Assembly: GCA_040877875.1 (NCBI GenBank)
Contig: JBBDNC010000211.1
Span: 1 to 9,783 of the forward strand
Origin: JBBDNC01 sp040877875
GTDB lineage: Bacteria > Bacteroidota > Rhodothermia > Balneolales > Balneolaceae
Direction of reading: 5' to 3'
Length of the DNA stretch: 9,783 bases
In this document: positions 1 through 5,928 of the stretch, one piece after another
How the letters are laid out: the number at the start of each line of letters is the position of its first letter
Position numbering within the stretch: the stretch's first letter is position 1
Made by a program: the position numbers and the translations under genes
Notes under the pieces: generated by a model
Database searches by the model: none
Told to the model about the DNA's origin: nothing
What the model saw: the letters and a program-made list of their open reading frames with translations, nothing else

Positions 1-62
1 GTTTTGCAAAGCCTTCTTGTAAAGAATCACTCGTCGGACTCTCGTTCCGCTCTCGATCGATG
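1..62. other. Window edge downstream of purK, no gene recognised
   Basis: These 62 bases lie downstream of purK on its own strand. They contain a CGATCG palindrome and repeated CTCTCG words but no convincing start. purE often neighbours purK, but the start of such a gene cannot be recognised here. Confidence 0.5.
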
Positions 63-1223
63 TTAAATTCTAATGTTTTCCGTCAGTTTCCTTGCCTGGG
101 TATAGACTTCCTCCAAATGATCTCCCAGAAGTGTATAGTGTCCCATTTTTCTCCCGGGCCTGCTCTGTAGTTTGCCGTACAGGTGAAGATGTGCATCGGA
201 AGCCCGGAGCGCGGATGTTGTTTCCTCTGCCCGGGCAGGCCGATCGGCAGAACCCAGCAGATTGATCATGGCGGCAGCAGGCTGAAGTAAATCGGCGGAC
301 CCGAGCGGTAAATCCAGTACGGCACGGATATGATTCTCAAACTGGGAGGTTACACACCCTTCAAGGGTATAATGCCCGGAATTATGAGGCCGGGGTGCAG
401 ATTCATTCAGGATCAGTTTGCCCTCAGCAGTGAGAAAAAACTCATAGGCGAAAATTCCTTTTCCGTCGATCGTCTCAGTCGCTGCCAGGGCAAGATCCTG
501 TGCTTTACCCTGCAAATCCGGATCAATAGGGGCGGGCGATTTGACGGCCACACAGATGTGGTTCTCCTGTACAGTTTCACAACAGGGGTAGACGACTGCC
601 CCGGTTGTATTTCGTGCAACCTGAACGGCGAGTTCGTGCGTGAAATTCACAAATGCCTCGGCAAGAATATCATGGCCTTCTTCCCCTCCGAGTGATTGAA
701 AGGCTTTGTATGCTTCATCCGCATTATTTACCGTTTCATTTCCGTAGCCGTCATACCCTCCCTTGGAAGATTTCAGAAGAAAAGGCCATCCGTGGGAGTC
801 TCCGAATGCAACAAGCTCTTTCTCGGATTGAACCAGGGCATAGGGGGTAACGGGGATCCCGGCTTTTTCGAACGTTTGTTTTTCAATCAGTTTATTCTCG
901 ATCAGGGCAAATGAGCGGGGCGAGGGGAAAATCGGGGTTCCGCTTTTCTCTTCCACCTGCCTCAAAACATCCGATTGTATGAATTCATTTTCAAGGGTGA
1001 TCAGATCGCATTTGCCGGCGAACGTTGCCATGGCTTCGACATCCTCGAAACTACCGGTATCCGAGAGGGGAGTCATGAATTGAACCGGTTGCCGCACCTC
1101 CGGGCGGTCGGTATAGACGGCTATACCGATCCCGTATCGGAATGCCTGGACGGCCGACATTCGGGCAAGCTGGCCGGCCCCTAAAAAACCCAGAATAAAA
1201 TCAGAACGCAGAAAATCAGACAT
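63..1223 (-). CDS. purK: N5-carboxyaminoimidazole ribonucleotide synthase (PurK)
   Basis: An ATP-grasp enzyme that carboxylates 5-aminoimidazole ribonucleotide with bicarbonate and ATP to give N5-CAIR, the substrate of PurE in de novo purine synthesis; cytoplasmic. The 386-residue product has the expected length. Visible motifs are the N-terminal glycine-rich GFLGAGQLARM (residues 12-22), the ATP-grasp loop KSSKGGYDGYG (151-161), a probable metal ligand E261, the NESAPRPHNSGH block (273-284) typical of the PurK C-terminal half of the ATP-grasp fold, and KMGH (359-362). The start gives the usual short lead before the glycine motif; no strong Shine-Dalgarno is seen before it. It diverges from prfA across a 392-bp spacer. 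The alternative, PurT, is less likely because the signatures are PurK-like. No truncation or frameshift is visible. Confidence 0.96.
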   Translation of the reverse strand: MSDFLRSDFILGFLGAGQLARMSAVQAFRYGIGIAVYTDRPEVRQPVQFMTPLSDTGSFEDVEAMATFAGKCDLITLENEFIQSDVLRQVEEKSGTPIFPSPRSFALIENKLIEKQTFEKAGIPVTPYALVQSEKELVAFGDSHGWPFLLKSSKGGYDGYGNETVNNADEAYKAFQSLGGEEGHDILAEAFVNFTHELAVQVARNTTGAVVYPCCETVQENHICVAVKSPAPIDPDLQGKAQDLALAATETIDGKGIFAYEFFLTAEGKLILNESAPRPHNSGHYTLEGCVTSQFENHIRAVLDLPLGSADLLQPAAAMINLLGSADRPARAEETTSALRASDAHLHLYGKLQSRPGRKMGHYTLLGDHLEEVYTQARKLTENIRI

Positions 1224-1341
1224 ATTAATTTTTTGTTGCAGGTGATGAGTTATTCGTCAGCCGGAAAGATAATAATTTTATTCTATTGCCTGTAACGCCG
1301 AATTTGACCGGGAGCCATGAGAAGAATAGATATGGATCCGT

Positions 1342-1360
1342 GTAAACATCCTTCGTTTAC
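1342..1360. promoter_or_regulatory. Inverted repeat GTAAAC-N7-GTTTAC, possible operator
   Basis: A perfect 6-bp inverted repeat with a 7-bp spacer sits in the divergent purK/prfA spacer, and a further GTTTACC follows at 1402-1408. It could bind a dimeric regulator. The arms are short enough that chance is a real alternative, and no regulator can be named. Confidence 0.25.
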
Positions 1361-1431
1361 CCGAAACTAAATTCGTATTGGAATCGCAGACAAACCCCCC
1401 TGTTTACCTTGACAGGCTTACGGGTGAATTT

Positions 1432-1506
1432 CATGAACATGAACACGCCCAGGAACTTCTTCCACGAATACATCCTGGGATTTCTTCCACGGACACACCC
1501 CGGATT
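1432..1506. repeat. Three degenerate 25-bp tandem units
   Basis: The units span 1432-1456, 1457-1481 and 1482-1506. Units 2 and 3 both begin TTCTTCCACG and continue with ACAYCCYGG-like sequence; unit 1 matches mainly in its second half. Unit 3 contains CCACGGACACACCCC (1487-1501), which recurs with 13 of 15 identities at 8383-8397, so this looks like part of a dispersed intergenic repeat family. Confidence 0.6.
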
Positions 1507-1509
1507 CCC

Positions 1510-1523
1510 CCGCCGGCTGGCGG
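1510..1523. repeat. GC-rich hairpin, REP-like
   Basis: CCGCC (1510-1514) and GGCGG (1519-1523) pair around a GGCT tetraloop. A related GCCGGCTGACGCC word sits in the loop of the hairpin at 8402-8433, suggesting both belong to the same repeat family. No T-run follows, so it is not an obvious terminator. Confidence 0.5.
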
Positions 1524-1529
1524 ATGACA

Positions 1530-1555
1530 CTGACACACTGACAACTGTTCACTGA
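1530..1555 (+). repeat. CTGACACACTG / CTGTTCACTGA repeat module
   Basis: CTGACACACTG (1530-1540) and CTGTTCACTGA (1545-1555) recur in reverse orientation at 8322-8360. There the CTGTTCA word is tandemly amplified and the other word carries the same CTGACACACTG. This supports a dispersed repeat with variable heptamer number. Confidence 0.55.
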
Positions 1556-1615
1556 CCAATACTGTCCTTTAAAATTGCTATTTTATATGAATTGCGGATT
1601 TTAGAATAAGGAACT

Positions 1616-2692
1616 ATGGATTTAGAAGCGAAACTACAGCAGGTAAAAGAACGATACGATGAAATCAGCCAGGCAATGGCCGATCCGTCTATCTATGACC
1701 GCCCCTCGGAATATGCCGAACTCTCGAAAGAGTACACTCAACTGGAAGACCTTGTCAAGGATTTTGAAACCTTTCAGGAGTTAAAAAAGAATCTGTCGGG
1801 CAATAAGGAATTGATTGAGTTGAACGATGATCCCGATATCACCGAGATGGCCCGGCAGGAGAATAAGCAGCTCGAGCAGCAATTGGTGGAATTGGAAGAG
1901 CAGATCAAATACAAGCTGATTCCGAAAGACCCGGACGATTCCAAGAACTGTATTGTTGAGATACGGGCCGGTACGGGGGGAGACGAAGCGGCCATTTTTG
2001 CGGGGAACCTGTATGAGATGTACCGGCGGTATGCGGATTCCAGAAAATGGAAGCTGACCCCGTTAAGTTTCCATGAAGGGGATCAGGGAGGCTATAAAGA
2101 AATGGTATTCAGCCTGAAGGGCGAGGATGTTTTCGGAGAGATGAAATATGAAAGCGGAGTCCATCGCGTGCAGCGTGTTCCGGATACGGAGACCCAGGGA
2201 CGGGTCCATACATCCGCCGCAACGGTGGCAGTACTGCCGGAAGCCGAAGAAGTGGATGTGAGTATCAACATGGCGGATGTGCGGGTGGATACATTTCGGT
2301 CGAGCGGGGCAGGAGGCCAGCATGTTAACAAGACCGATTCGGCCATCCGCCTGACGCATGAACCCAGCGGGGTGGTGGTGGAATGCCAGGAGGAAAGATC
2401 TCAATTTCAAAACAAGGAGAAAGCATTGACGATGCTCAGGACCAAATTGTATGATAAAGAGATGGAGAATCAGCGCTCTGAACGTGCTGCCGAACGAAAG
2501 AGTCAGGTTTCTACGGGCGACCGGAGTGCCAAGATCCGAACGTATAATTTTCCGCAGGGCCGCCTGACCGATCACAGGATAAATCTCACTCTCTATAATC
2601 TTGATGACATTATGAAGGGGAATATCGGGGAGGTTATTGAAGCTTTGCGTGTCGAGGACAATCTTGAAAAACTCAATGCTGTCATGGATTAA
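1616..2692 (+). CDS. prfA: Peptide chain release factor 1 (RF1)
   Basis: Recognises UAA and UAG stop codons in the ribosomal A site and triggers release of the finished protein; cytoplasmic. The product is 358 residues, as usual for bacterial RF1. Visible parts are the N-terminal helical domain (about 1-100), the RAGTGGDEA block (117-125), the stop-codon-reading P-x-T tripeptide as P189-D190-T191 inside RVPDTETQGRVHTSAATV, the catalytic GGQ (233-235) within SSGAGGQHVNKTDSA, and the STGDRSAKIRTYNFPQGR block (299-316). The P-x-T tripeptide separates RF1 from RF2, which carries SPF, and no RF2-type frameshift is seen. An AAGGA (1608-1612) lies only 3 nt from the ATG, short for a Shine-Dalgarno, but residue 1 matches the family's usual start. 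prmC often follows prfA, but here an N gap begins 24 bp after the stop. Confidence 0.98.
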   Translation: MDLEAKLQQVKERYDEISQAMADPSIYDRPSEYAELSKEYTQLEDLVKDFETFQELKKNLSGNKELIELNDDPDITEMARQENKQLEQQLVELEEQIKYKLIPKDPDDSKNCIVEIRAGTGGDEAAIFAGNLYEMYRRYADSRKWKLTPLSFHEGDQGGYKEMVFSLKGEDVFGEMKYESGVHRVQRVPDTETQGRVHTSAATVAVLPEAEEVDVSINMADVRVDTFRSSGAGGQHVNKTDSAIRLTHEPSGVVVECQEERSQFQNKEKALTMLRTKLYDKEMENQRSERAAERKSQVSTGDRSAKIRTYNFPQGRLTDHRINLTLYNLDDIMKGNIGEVIEALRVEDNLEKLNAVMD

Positions 2693-2716
2693 CTCTTGTT
2701 TACTGTATATTTAATC

Positions 2717-2816
2717 NNNNNNNNNNNNNNNNNNNNNNNNNNNNNNNNNNNNNNNNNNNNNNNNNNNNNNNNNNNNNNNNNNNNNNNNNNNNNNNNNNNN
2801 NNNNNNNNNNNNNNNN
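2717..2816. other. Scaffold gap of 100 Ns
   Basis: Exactly 100 undetermined bases separate prfA from ppa. This is a common placeholder for a gap of unknown size, so any genes between the two are unseen and the order is a scaffolding inference. The few bases on each side (2693-2716 and 2817-2834) hold no recognisable gene. Confidence 0.98.
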
Positions 2817-2834
2817 TTCAAATAATAAAAAATC

Positions 2835-2856
2835 ATCCGGAAGAAAATTTCCGGAT
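2835..2856. promoter_or_regulatory. 8-bp inverted repeat in the ppa leader
   Basis: ATCCGGAA (2835-2842) and TTCCGGAT (2849-2856) form a perfect stem around a GAAAAT loop, ending 22 nt before the ppa start and 7 nt before its Shine-Dalgarno. It could be an operator, a 5' leader hairpin, or the hairpin of a terminator for a gene in the gap. The absence of a following T-run argues against the last. Confidence 0.45.
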
Positions 2857-2878
2857 TAAAATCAGAGGTAATAAAATT

Positions 2879-3490
2879 ATGAACTTTCCGAATCCGTTTT
2901 ATCGCTGGCGTCCGCATCCCTGGCATGGACTTGAAACAGGGGAGAATGCCCCTCACATTATCAATGCTTTTATAGAGATTACCCCCTTTGATATGATTAA
3001 GTATGAAGTGGATAAAAAGACCGGGTATATGAGAGTGGACCGGCCTCAGCGGAGTTCTTCCCAGCCTCCCTCGCTCTATGGTTTTATTCCGCGAACCTAT
3101 TGCGGGAACCATGTGGGGGAACTCTCCAGTCAAACCGATATCGGCGACGGGGATCCGCTGGATCTTTGTGTACTGAGTGAACGCCCGATCGATCGAACCG
3201 AAGTTATTCTGAGTGCCCGTGTGATCGGTGGGATCCATATGGTTGACCGCGGGGAAGCGGATGACAAGATCATCTCGGTGCTGGACAATGACAAGTACTA
3301 TGAGGGTGTGAATAAACTTTCGGATCTGCCGGATGTATTGATTGAACGTCTCCGGCACTATTTTGCAACCTATAAACTGATGCCGGGCCAGGAAGCGGAT
3401 GTTTTTGTGGAGCGGGTTTATGAGGTTGACCATGCTCATAAAGTCATTGAAGCATCCATGAAGGATTACACCGAAATGTTCGGTGATTAG
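2879..3490 (+). CDS. ppa: Family I inorganic pyrophosphatase
   Basis: Hydrolyses pyrophosphate to two phosphates with Mg2+, pulling nucleic acid, aminoacyl-tRNA and nucleotide synthesis forward; cytoplasmic. The 203-residue product carries the family I signature DGDPLD (residues 90-95), which supplies metal-binding aspartates. It also has the KYEVDKKTG block (K41, E43, K46-K47), RPQ (55-57) and an acidic-plus-lysine stretch around D128-D129-K130 that matches the second metal/phosphate site. It is slightly longer than the E. coli enzyme. The start at 2879 is chosen because AGAGG (2864-2868) lies 10 nt upstream and the product begins like known homologues. The open frame extends upstream only by running through the Ns, which is not evidence of coding. 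It converges on the lytic transglycosylase gene. Neighbour prfA lies across an assembly gap, so an operon cannot be claimed. Confidence 0.96.
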   Translation: MNFPNPFYRWRPHPWHGLETGENAPHIINAFIEITPFDMIKYEVDKKTGYMRVDRPQRSSSQPPSLYGFIPRTYCGNHVGELSSQTDIGDGDPLDLCVLSERPIDRTEVILSARVIGGIHMVDRGEADDKIISVLDNDKYYEGVNKLSDLPDVLIERLRHYFATYKLMPGQEADVFVERVYEVDHAHKVIEASMKDYTEMFGD

Positions 3491-3511
3491 GATCATTCGA
3501 AACCATACGGC

Positions 3512-3558
3512 AAGGGGAAAGCCGGAGAATTATTTTGCATCTGATGATGCCCCTTTTT
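3512..3558 (+). terminator. Candidate terminator downstream of ppa
   Basis: AAGGGG (3512-3517) can pair with CCCCTT (3550-3555), followed by a short T-run ending at 3558. A smaller internal hairpin GCATC-TGAT-GATGC (3537-3550) directly precedes CCCTTTTT and competes with it. The stem is short or the loop long, so support is modest. Confidence 0.35.
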
Positions 3559-3623
3559 GATCCCGCGCATCGAAAAACAGTCGGATAACAGTATCTGTAA
3601 CCCTGTTTTCGGGGAAAGCCGGA
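3514..3623. repeat. 13-bp direct repeat in the ppa/mltB spacer
   Basis: GGGGAAAGCCGGA occurs perfectly at 3514-3526 and 3611-3623, 97 bp apart, flanking the hairpins described here. No coding sequence explains it. Confidence 0.5.
3571..3611. terminator. Nested hairpin between convergent genes, possible two-way terminator
   Basis: CGAAAAACAG (3571-3580) pairs with CTGTTTTCG (3603-3611) over 9 bp with one bulged A. Inside it ACAG-TAT-CTGT forms a second small stem. The 3' arm carries a T-run on either strand. Its place between convergent ppa and mltB suits bidirectional termination. Confidence 0.35.
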
Positions 3624-3735
3624 AGGGTGAACGTTCCTCCGCCCTCGGATCTCGTAAATGGTTGGCTGACCGGATATTAAAGATTCGAATCACTCATATG
3701 AATCCTGAACCCGGCCAATGAGCCCGGTTGCCTGG

Positions 3736-4656
3736 TTAAAGCTGTTCATCGGTTTCTCCCCCGCTCTGTGCCAGTGCAATTGCTTCATGAGCGAGGTCCA
3801 GTACGGCCGAGGTGTAGAGGGTGCTTGGATTATATCGATGAACGGCTTTTTCAATGCTGCCTGTGACATTTTCAAAATGGGAAAGATAATTGGCTACCGA
3901 GTGGATCACATTACCCATATCAAATATATCATCTCCGACAAACCAGCGGTTCAGGGAATAGGGAATAAATTGAGCGGCTGACACAGCTCCTGCATAACTT
4001 GATTTCAATTCAAAAACATCGAGACTGTTCTTTTGTACAAAGGTCAATAATTCTTCGAGTTGGGCACGGGCAAAGTCGGACCGGTATCCCTCAATCACCA
4101 TGGAAACATAGGAATTAAAGGGATTGTATCGGCCTGTTTTGGTTCCGAAGTCGGATTCCACAGCGATGATCGCAGAGATTACATATTTTGAAATCCCATA
4201 CGTTTCCTCAGCTTTTTGCAATTGAGAATCATAACTGGCCATAAACCCGGCCATTCTGTTTTTTTTATCCTCAAATTGCAGGATTCCTTTATAGTCGTCC
4301 AGGCTTCGTGACTTGCGTTCAACGGATTGCCGGAACCGGTCTCCAATCCCATCATAGAATTCAAATTCCGGGTGATGCAGCATTCCGGCAATCTCCTCAA
4401 AGCCTTTCTTCTCGAGATCTTCAATGAGAGTTGAAATCTCGGTTGAATATTTTTCATGGAAGGAGAGGGAGTCCACCGGCCCGGAGGAGAATAGCTGAAA
4501 AGTAAAGAACCCTTTTTCAATGACAGATAGGCCGGATGACTCATCGGCCGCTGATGTGTCAACAGTTTCTGCCATCCCGGCTTCATTTCCACACAAAAGC
4601 ATGAACAGGGCGGCTACGAAAAATATTGTTATGAATTTCCCGGAGGTTATCGACAT
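3736..4656 (-). CDS. Lytic murein transglycosylase, MltB type (GH103)
   Basis: Cleaves the MurNAc-GlcNAc bond of peptidoglycan with formation of a 1,6-anhydro ring; expected in the periplasm. The 306-residue product starts with a signal peptide (hydrophobic core about 8-22, likely signal peptidase I cut after GMA at 29). C22 follows LL, which is a poor lipobox, so a lipoprotein is possible but less likely. Family blocks in order are SAIIAVESDFGTKTGRYNPF (161-180) with probable catalytic E167, SSYAGAVSAAQFIPYS (219-234), DIFDMGNVIHSVANYL (243-258), and HRYNPSTLYTSAVLDLA (273-289). These match the MltB order of catalytic motif, AGAxGxxQFMPSS-like motif, SVANYL and YNxSxxY. Its start lies 30 bp after the isomerase-like gene, so the two are probably co-transcribed. 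The gene symbol is left empty because paralogues in this family cannot be told apart here. Confidence 0.92.
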   Translation of the reverse strand: MSITSGKFITIFFVAALFMLLCGNEAGMAETVDTSAADESSGLSVIEKGFFTFQLFSSGPVDSLSFHEKYSTEISTLIEDLEKKGFEEIAGMLHHPEFEFYDGIGDRFRQSVERKSRSLDDYKGILQFEDKKNRMAGFMASYDSQLQKAEETYGISKYVISAIIAVESDFGTKTGRYNPFNSYVSMVIEGYRSDFARAQLEELLTFVQKNSLDVFELKSSYAGAVSAAQFIPYSLNRWFVGDDIFDMGNVIHSVANYLSHFENVTGSIEKAVHRYNPSTLYTSAVLDLAHEAIALAQSGGETDEQL

Positions 4657-4686
4657 TTCAATTCTATTTAATCTTTATCCCAATCC

Positions 4687-5634
4687 CTATGAAAGTTCGC
4701 TTCGTATTTTTTCCAGAAGCAGTTTTGTGGCTTGAATGCCTTCTTCTGGGGGCAGGTTGCTTCCTTCGTATTCTACGCCGATGGTTCCCGTAAAACCGGA
4801 GTCTTTAACGATCGACAGCATTTTACGGAAGTCAATCGTTGTTTCGTTTCCGTCGTCATCAAAATCAAAACTTTTGGCACTGACACCTTTTGCCCAAGGC
4901 ATCATTTCCCTGACTCCTTGATAGATATCGTACTCTTTCACACAGGGGCTGCCCCACATTTCTCCATCTTCCCGCTCGATACAGAAATTGCCAAAATCAG
5001 GAAGAGTTCCTGCCCATTCATTATCGATCTGTTCGAGGACGTGAACCAGCATGGCTGCATTGGATGAGAACCCTCCATGGTTTTCAACGATGACGCCAAT
5101 TTCATTATCCATCCCGTATTCCGCAAGCCTGCCGAGTCCGTCGATGGCAGCCGACGTCCACGTCTCCTCTTCCCGGGCTCCGAACAGATTTACCCGGATA
5201 GAATGACAGCCCAGGAATTTGGCGGCATCTACCCATTTGTAGTGATTTTCCACTGCTTGCATTCTTTCCGATTGTTCCGGGGCAGCAAGAGGGCCTTCAT
5301 TGTCTACCATAATCAACACATTGGATACTCCCTGATCGTCCGCCCGCTTTTTGAGCTCCGATAAATAGCGGGTGTCTTCCGCCTTGTCTGGAAAAAACTG
5401 ATTGACATATTCCACAGCTTCAATATCAAATTGATTTTTTGCAGTAGCCGGGAAATCCAGATTATCCAGTTTTCCACTGAAGAAATGCTGGTTTAAAGAC
5501 CATTGGGCAAGGGAAATTTGAAAATCAAAATCTGCGTTTCCCTGAGCCAGCTTTGAAATCCATCTGGGGGCGAGGCTGACTCCGCCGGTTGCAATCAATG
5601 CTTTCTTTATAAAATCGCGTCGGGTGTTCTTCAT
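4687..5634 (-). CDS. Tat-exported sugar phosphate isomerase/epimerase-like TIM-barrel protein
   Basis: A member of the xylose-isomerase-like TIM-barrel group (AP endonuclease family 2 superfamily); the substrate is unknown. The 315-residue product begins TRRDFIKK (residues 4-11) followed by ALIATGGVSLAP, a twin-arginine signal, so export of a folded, probably metal-bound protein is predicted. The barrel runs from about residue 37 (QISLAQWSLNQ) to the end. Candidate metal or catalytic residues are E184 in ENHGG, D213 in LPDFGNF, and E288 in GVEYEG, with K254 in SAKSFDFD. It lacks endonuclease features that I can recognise, and such exported proteins are often annotated as hydroxypyruvate-isomerase-like or as sugar epimerases. 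It sits 30 bp upstream of the lytic transglycosylase gene and 294 bp downstream of the peptidase gene. The palindrome at 5684-5722 lies upstream of its start. Confidence 0.88.
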   Translation of the reverse strand: MKNTRRDFIKKALIATGGVSLAPRWISKLAQGNADFDFQISLAQWSLNQHFFSGKLDNLDFPATAKNQFDIEAVEYVNQFFPDKAEDTRYLSELKKRADDQGVSNVLIMVDNEGPLAAPEQSERMQAVENHYKWVDAAKFLGCHSIRVNLFGAREEETWTSAAIDGLGRLAEYGMDNEIGVIVENHGGFSSNAAMLVHVLEQIDNEWAGTLPDFGNFCIEREDGEMWGSPCVKEYDIYQGVREMMPWAKGVSAKSFDFDDDGNETTIDFRKMLSIVKDSGFTGTIGVEYEGSNLPPEEGIQATKLLLEKIRSELS

Positions 5635-5683
5635 GATTTATTTGAATTTTATGAATGGGGGTACTTCTAACCTGTTTAGAGAG

Positions 5684-5722
5684 GGCTTTGCGAAACCAAA
5701 AGTTTTGGTCAGGATCAAAGCC
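5684..5722. promoter_or_regulatory. Nested palindrome upstream of the isomerase-like gene
   Basis: ACCAAAA-G-TTTTGGT (5695-5709) is a perfect palindrome, and GGCTTTG (5684-5690) pairs with CAAAGCC (5716-5722) outside it. It lies 50-88 bp before the ATG at 5634, a fitting place for an operator or cruciform. No T-run follows on either side, so termination is less likely. Confidence 0.4.
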
Positions 5723-5928
5723 ATCTTAAAAGAAACTGATTTAATTGCAATCCGGCAAATGATGTAAAACGGGTTGTTGAACTCGATTCCCAATCCTTGT
5801 AATCAATAAAGAGTGATCCTTTCATGGAGAAGGTCTCAACTGGCTTCAGATGATCTGGTGATCCTGCTCCGCTTTTTTCTCTGTGCAATTTATGCAAATT
5901 TAGTACATAAAAATCAAAAATCCATCCC

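Larger units (their letters stand above)
1224..1615. other. Divergent purK/prfA intergenic region rich in repeats
   Basis: This 392-bp spacer should carry the promoters of both purK and prfA. I see a GTAAAC-N7-GTTTAC inverted repeat (1342-1360), another GTTTACC (1402-1408), and a TTGACA hexamer (1409-1414) without a good -10 partner. Further right are three degenerate 25-bp tandem units (1432-1506), a GC hairpin (1510-1523) and a CTGACACACTG/CTGTTCACTGA module (1530-1555). No convincing gene lies here: a 40-codon reading frame at 1433-1555 is made almost wholly of the repeats. Confidence 0.6.

Noticed and set aside
1433..1555. 40-codon frame in the purK/prfA spacer
   Set aside because: It is built almost entirely from the 25-bp tandem units, the GC hairpin and the CTGACACACTG module, so the open frame is a by-product of repeats.
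2696..2878. Upstream extension of the ppa frame through the Ns
   Set aside because: The extension is open only because the Ns carry no stops. The ATG at 2879 with AGAGG upstream is the real start.
2711..3496. Long frame on the reverse strand over ppa
   Set aside because: It is a shadow of ppa, kept open in part by the Ns, with no recognisable motif.
3708..3729. Imperfect hairpin just after the lytic transglycosylase stop as its terminator
   Set aside because: The stem is 4+3 bp with a C-C mismatch and there is no T-run on the relevant strand.
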